From Microvirga sesbaniae (GTDB lineage Bacteria > Pseudomonadota > Alphaproteobacteria > Rhizobiales > Beijerinckiaceae): DNA of 64,000 nucleotides. Below the pieces are notes generated by a model. It worked only from the letters and a program-made list of their open reading frames with translations. It was not told where the DNA came from and did no database searches. The stretch covers positions 1 through 64,000 of the forward strand of contig NZ_JAMXFJ010000024.1 in assembly GCF_025460805.1 (NCBI RefSeq), written 5' to 3'. Shown here in pieces: positions 59,960 through 64,000 of this stretch. Each line of letters opens with the position of its first letter. Positions within the stretch are counted from its first letter, which is position 1. The position numbers and the translations under genes were made by a program.

Positions 59960-60463
59960 GTGAGCGAACGCGTCCGCATCCTCGGTCTCGATCCCGGCCT
60001 GCGCAATACCGGCTGGGGCGTCATCACCGTCGAGGGGACGAAGCTCGCCTTCGTGGCCTGCGGGGTCGTGACCTCCGACGGCGACCTCGACCTCGCCCTG
60101 CGCCTCAAGCAGCTTCACGATCGGCTGACGGAGGTGATCCGGACCTGGACCCCCGACGAGGTCTCCGTCGAGGAGACCTTCGTCAACAAGGACGCCCAGG
60201 CGACCCTCAAGCTCGGCCAGGCCCGCGCCATGTCCCTGCTCGTCCCGGCCCTCCATGGCCTGCCGGTGGCGGAATACGGCGCCAACCAGGTCAAGAAGAC
60301 CGTGGTCGGCGTGGGACACGCGGACAAGGATCAGGTCCAGGCCATGGTGAGGATCCTGCTGCCCAAGGCGGACTTCAAGAAGGCCGATGCGGCGGACGCG
60401 CTCGCGATCGCCATCGCCCACGCCCATCACCGCAAGGCCCGGGCCCTGGCGGCGAGCTACTGA
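59960..60463 (+). CDS. ruvC: Holliday junction resolvase RuvC
   Basis: A 167-residue endonuclease that cuts Holliday junctions. Acidic active-site residues: Asp11 in LGLDPGLRNTGWG, Glu in SVEETFVNKDAQ, and the late Asp pair in ADAADALAIA. The start is GTG 59960, with GGAGA 7 nt upstream. The frame extends up to 59864 without family sequence. Confidence 0.97.
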   Translation: MSERVRILGLDPGLRNTGWGVITVEGTKLAFVACGVVTSDGDLDLALRLKQLHDRLTEVIRTWTPDEVSVEETFVNKDAQATLKLGQARAMSLLVPALHGLPVAEYGANQVKKTVVGVGHADKDQVQAMVRILLPKADFKKADAADALAIAIAHAHHRKARALAASY

Positions 60464-60635
60464 GGCAACCCGAACGCTCAACCCTGTTTCGGACGAAGCT
60501 TGAGTTGGCGACCGGGATCGCGGTAAGAACAAAGCGCGACCAAACCTTCCTCGGGAGAGGAATGGACTTTCACCTGACAACCGTCACCGGCTCCGCTTCG
60601 CGGTCTCGGGGTGACACCGTGGAGCAGAGACGAAC

Positions 60636-61253
60636 GTGATCGGCAAACTCAAGGGCGTGGTGGATTCCTACGGAGAGGATTTCGTGATCCTCGACGTGCA
60701 CGGGGTCGGTTACGTGGTCCATTGCTCCTCCCGCACCCTCCAGAACCTGCCGACCACCGGGGAGGCGGCGGTCCTGTCCATCGAGACTCATGTCCGCGAG
60801 GACATGATCCGCCTGTTCGGCTTCCGGTCGGATTCGGAGCGGGAATGGTTCCGGCTGCTCCAGTCGGTCCAGGGCGTGGGCTCCAAGGTGGCGCTCGGCA
60901 TCCTGTCGGTGCTCGACCCCGGGGCTCTCGCGACCGCCATCGCGACCGGCGACAAGGCGTCCGTGGCCCGCGGCCCCGGCGTGGGGCCCAAGCTCGCCCA
61001 GCGCATCGTGTCCGAGCTCAAGGACAAGGCGCCGGCCTTTGCCGCCGTCGACCCGGCCCTCATCCGCTTGACCGGGGCCGTCGAGGACAAGAGCGCGCCG
61101 GCCCCCGTGGCGGACGCGATTTCCGCCCTCGTCAATCTCGGCTACCCCCAGGTCCAGGCCTCGGCGGCCGTGGCCGCCGCCATGAAGCAGGCCGGCGACG
61201 AGGCCGAGGCCAAGACCCTGATCCGGCTCGGCCTTCGCGAGCTGGCGCGGTAG
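60636..61253 (+). CDS. ruvA: Holliday junction branch migration protein RuvA
   Basis: A 205-residue DNA-binding subunit that targets RuvB to junctions. Domain I: MIGKLKGVVDSYGEDFVILD; HhH pair: LQSVQGVGSKVALGILS and ARGPGVGPKLAQRIVSEL; C-terminal RuvB-binding domain from ~155. Start GTG 60636. There is a 172-bp gap after ruvC. Confidence 0.97.
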   Translation: MIGKLKGVVDSYGEDFVILDVHGVGYVVHCSSRTLQNLPTTGEAAVLSIETHVREDMIRLFGFRSDSEREWFRLLQSVQGVGSKVALGILSVLDPGALATAIATGDKASVARGPGVGPKLAQRIVSELKDKAPAFAAVDPALIRLTGAVEDKSAPAPVADAISALVNLGYPQVQASAAVAAAMKQAGDEAEAKTLIRLGLRELAR

Positions 61254-61350
61254 CCGGTTCATCATAAGGACATGTTCTTGTTTTGATCTTTTCAAGAATG
61301 GCGTATGAGACCCTCAGCGCCTATATGAAGCCTCTGGAAGGTAAGCCTCT

Positions 61351-62397
61351 TTGACCGATTCCCGCCGCCTGATCAGCCCCGAAAAGCGCGAGGACGATGT
61401 GGATGCGTCGATCCGGCCGCTCTCGCTCGACGATTTCACGGGCCAGAAGGCCGCGCGCGCCAATCTCCAGGTCTTCATCGATGCGGCGAAGGCGCGGGGC
61501 GATGCCCTCGACCACGTGCTCTTCGTCGGCCCGCCGGGCCTCGGCAAGACCACGCTGGCGCAGATCGTCGCCCGCGAGCTCGGGGTCAATTTCCGCTCGA
61601 CCTCCGGTCCGGTGATCGCGAAGGCCGGCGACCTGGCGGCCCAGCTCACCAACCTGGAAGAGCGCGACGTGCTCTTCATCGACGAGATCCACCGCCTGAA
61701 TCCGGCCGTCGAGGAAATCCTCTATCCGGCCATGGAGGACTACCAGCTCGACCTCATCATCGGCGAGGGACCGGCCGCCCGCTCGGTGAAGATCGAGCTG
61801 CCGAAATTCACGCTTGTCGGCGCCACCACCCGGGCGGGCCTGCTCACCACGCCCCTGCGCGACCGCTTCGGCATCCCGATCCGGCTCGAATTCTACACCG
61901 TCGACGAGCTGGAGCTGATCGTGCGTCGCGGCGCCCGGGTGCTCGGCCTCGGCATGAGCGAGGAGGGGGCGAACGAGATCGCCCGCCGCTCCCGCGGGAC
62001 GCCCCGCATCGCCGGTCGTCTCCTGCGCCGCGTGCGCGACTTCGCCATCGTGGAGGGCGTCCAGACCGTGTCCCGCGACCTCGCCGACCGGTCGTTGCGC
62101 CTCCTCGACGTGGACCCGATCGGGCTCGACCTGATGGACCGCAAGTACCTGACCATGATCGCCGGTTCCTTCGGCGGCGGCCCGGTCGGCATCGAGACCA
62201 TCGCGGCGGCCCTGTCCGAGCCCCGCGACGCCATCGAGGACATCATCGAGCCGTATCTGATTCAGAAGGGTTTCGTGCAGCGCACCCCGCGCGGGCGCAT
62301 CCTCACGCCCCACGCCTTCAAGCATCTCGGCATCCCGGAGCCGACCCGCGAGACCGCCGCGCAGTTCGGGCTGTTCAACGGGGACGGGGATGAGTGA
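61351..62397 (+). CDS. ruvB: Holliday junction DNA helicase RuvB
   Basis: A 348-residue AAA+ motor. Walker A G60-PPGLGKT, Walker B LFIDEIHR (Asp111), sensor ATTRAGLLTTPLRDRFG, arginine finger region and the C-terminal winged helix (KGFVQRTPRGRILTPHA). Start TTG 61351, with GGAAGG upstream. Its 3' end overlaps ybgC by 8 bp. Confidence 0.98.
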   Translation: MTDSRRLISPEKREDDVDASIRPLSLDDFTGQKAARANLQVFIDAAKARGDALDHVLFVGPPGLGKTTLAQIVARELGVNFRSTSGPVIAKAGDLAAQLTNLEERDVLFIDEIHRLNPAVEEILYPAMEDYQLDLIIGEGPAARSVKIELPKFTLVGATTRAGLLTTPLRDRFGIPIRLEFYTVDELELIVRRGARVLGLGMSEEGANEIARRSRGTPRIAGRLLRRVRDFAIVEGVQTVSRDLADRSLRLLDVDPIGLDLMDRKYLTMIAGSFGGGPVGIETIAAALSEPRDAIEDIIEPYLIQKGFVQRTPRGRILTPHAFKHLGIPEPTRETAAQFGLFNGDGDE

Positions 62398-62842
62398 GGC
62401 GAGCCCCGGCGCCGGCCTCTCCGGCTCCATGAGGGACGGCGCTCACGTCCTCCCTCTGCGCGTCTATTACGAGGACACGGATTTCTCGGCCCGCGTCTAT
62501 CACGCGAGCTACCTGCGCTTCATGGAGCGCGGGCGCACGGAGCTCCTGAGGGCCGTCGAGGTGGCGCAGTCGGACCTGCACGCCGAGATGGGCGGGCTCG
62601 CCTTCGTGGTCCGCAAGATGACGATCGACTTCCTCGGTGGCGCCGTCATGGACGACGTGCTCACCGTGGTGACCCGCCCGAAGGAGATGCGCGGCGCGTC
62701 GATGACGCTCGCCCAGGAGGTCCGGCGCGGCGACGAGGTGCTGGTCAGGGCCGACGTCATGGTGGCGGCCGTGAGGGGAGGGCGGGCCGTGCGGATCCCG
62801 GACGCGCTCAGGCTCACTCTAGCGAATCGAGTGGGCTTGTGA
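62390..62842 (+). CDS. ybgC: Tol-Pal associated acyl-CoA thioesterase YbgC
   Basis: A 150-residue hot-dog thioesterase (RVYYEDTDFSARVYHASYLR; catalytic Asp31 in EDTD). It normally heads the tol-pal operon (ybgC-tolQ-tolR-tolA-tolB-pal). Here tolQ does not follow; the sequence becomes AT-rich right after the stop at 62842. Confidence 0.94.
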   Translation: MSEASPGAGLSGSMRDGAHVLPLRVYYEDTDFSARVYHASYLRFMERGRTELLRAVEVAQSDLHAEMGGLAFVVRKMTIDFLGGAVMDDVLTVVTRPKEMRGASMTLAQEVRRGDEVLVRADVMVAAVRGGRAVRIPDALRLTLANRVGL

Positions 62843-62943
62843 ACAAGAATCGCGGGACTATATTATCCCTGTGTTGGTTTCTGCTATAGGAGAATCAACT
62901 AAGACCGCTGGCACTATATGTCTCTAATCTGTGTAAGTAGGGG
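62843..62943. other. Junction to an AT-rich insertion
   Basis: Immediately after the ybgC stop the base composition drops from strongly GC-rich to AT-rich (for example ACTATATTATCCC) and stays so to the window end. No tRNA, integrase or obvious repeat is seen at this edge. Confidence 0.7.
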
Positions 62944-64000
62944 TTGCATCAGTTGATCAATAGGCAGAAGCTTGCGAGTTTGAGAGAGGTCATCACTGAA
63001 AATCTGCGTGTGCAGCGTGACGGTGATGATATTGATTATATCAACGTTGGTACTGCTCTCCAAGATGCATGTTCTAGGCAGAACCACGCAATATTCGCGA
63101 GGCGCGGTTGTGGAAAGACGCTCCTTCTCCACCATTCTTAACGTGAGTTAAAGAAGAATTTGAAAGCAGTTTACTTAAACTGCGAAGATTTCAAGCGCCA
63201 TTCATTTCCGAATGTTTTGATTGAAATTTTATCTGCTATATTCCGTGAACTGGATCGAAATCTATATGGCTGGTTTGGTAAGAAGAAGAAGTCGAAAGAG
63301 ATAATCAAAGAAATTATCCAAAAGCTTGAGGCGCTTCAGAAGTCGGCTGATATTCACGACGAAGAAATTCGTCGTAAGAGTGCGTCTGAGACAACAACGA
63401 CGCTCGATGGTTCTGCAGGGGCAGACGTAGATAAAATCAATCTTAAGTTCGGCGCTAAGGATGAGGCGAAGCAACGCGAATAAGTTGAGCGTTCATTCCG
63501 ATTGCATCGCGAAAAACTACAAGAACTTGATCGCTGGCTTCCTAGTCTCAAGGAAAATATTCGCGCTTTCTTCACTCTTTCCAGTTCGATCGAAGGTATT
63601 GTTCTACAGATTGACGATCTCTACCATCTCAAGCGAACGGATCAAGCCTTCGTAATCGACTATATCCATCGTCTCTGTAAAGATGTGCCACTATACTTCA
63701 AGGTGGCAACGCTTCGGCACGCGTCAACTCTCTATCTCGATCGAGACGGCCAACCGATCGGCGCTCAGGAGCGGCACGACTATCAACCCATTAATATTGA
63801 CTACACGTTTAGCGATTTTAAAAAAACGGCAGACCAGAATCGACTCATTCTTGAACAATTCGGAGCCAATGCCGGTTTAGATGCCGAAGAAATACAAAGT
63901 TTGTTCAAGGGCGAAGGATTCGCGCGCCTCGTTATGGCAGGGGGTGGGGTTCCGCGGGATGTGCTCTCGTTGTTCCTGCAGGTGCTTAATGATGTAGATG
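62944..64000 (+). pseudogene. P-loop ATPase gene with two in-frame TAA codons, continues past window
   Basis: One reading frame runs from TTG 62944 (or 62953) to the window end, interrupted only by TAA at 63139-63141 and 63481-63483; the frame itself never shifts. It reads as an ATPase: Walker A in FARRGCGKTLLLHH, then AVYLNCEDFKRHSFPNVLIE, a Lys-rich helix (KKKKSKEIIKEIIQKLEAL), Walker B-like IVLQIDDLYHLKR, sensor-like FKVATLRHA, and GGGVPRDVLSLFLQ. The style resembles the Sll1717-type/ORC-like P-loop ATPases found in defence islands (weak recognition). CAA to TAA changes would explain both stops (SQREL, REQVE). Codon use and GC content differ sharply from the neighbours, a sign of transfer. 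Confidence 0.7.

Overview
The window reads as chromosomal DNA of a GC-rich alphaproteobacterium of the order Hyphomicrobiales, most likely a member of Methylobacteriaceae (Microvirga/Methylobacterium type). The evidence is gene content: an aa3-type cytochrome oxidase subunit IV, a three-gene pnt transhydrogenase, TrcR (DUF1013) and RcdA (DUF1465) cell-cycle proteins, the order zapA - 6S RNA - 5-formyltetrahydrofolate cyclo-ligase, and ruvC-ruvA-ruvB-ybgC. The genus cannot be fixed from the sequence alone.

Region 1 (1-11,080) is an amino-acid uptake and catabolism locus. It holds the end of a HisP-type ABC ATPase, an XRE-cupin regulator with a duplicated operator, an ornithine cyclodeaminase-like protein, an aminotransferase, an M20 peptidase, an EamA exporter, a YheO/DauR-type regulator, a periplasmic binding protein, and a dehydratase / deacylase / cyclodeaminase trio resembling eutB-eutE-eutC. 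Two relics are embedded: an internally deleted binding-protein gene (3441-3529) and a second copy of the ATPase 3' end (6032-6081). They suggest a tandem duplication followed by loss.

Region 2 (11,080-14,700) has about 0.8 kb with no recognisable gene, then an orphan plasmid-type repC. Its leader carries the control logic of repABC plasmids: an antisense RNA promoter and terminator, and a hairpin over the repC start codon. No repA or repB is present. A DUF1989 gene follows.

Region 3 (14,700-31,100) covers cell-wall enzymes (DUF882, L,D-transpeptidase), oligopeptidase F, an RTX-type secreted sugar dehydrogenase-like protein, an ABC1 kinase, a glycosyltransferase, cox subunit IV, pntAA-pntAB-pntB, an acetyltransferase and a TPR lipoprotein.

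Region 4 (31,100-45,500) covers rpsU, purEK, two YdcH-type proteins, a TauE/SafE permease, a propionyl-CoA synthetase, trcR, a quinone oxidoreductase, a DUF1192 gene, a candidate CtrA-controlled small RNA, rcdA, rpmE, an MsbA-like exporter and a MotA/MotB-like pair. Region 5 (45,700-54,000) is on the minus strand: an inositol monophosphatase, a SEL1 protein, a ThiE-like protein and the carbon cluster tkt-gap-pgk-fba. Region 6 (54,300-62,842) is on the plus strand: DUF4164, zapA, 6S RNA, cyclo-ligase, ymdB, exoD, an HD-GYP protein, yebC, ruvCAB and ybgC. At 62,843 base composition shifts sharply to AT-rich, and a P-loop ATPase gene with two in-frame TAA codons runs off the window, in the place where tolQ would be expected.

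Two families of palindromic repeats punctuate the window. Family 1 is a composite of two hairpins sharing an AAAAGTGGAC core; it is seen at eight or more loci, three of which alter a coding sequence. Family 2 is a REP/BIME-like pair of CCGG-rich hairpins. At 41,020-41,352 family 2 lies inside a split family 1 element.
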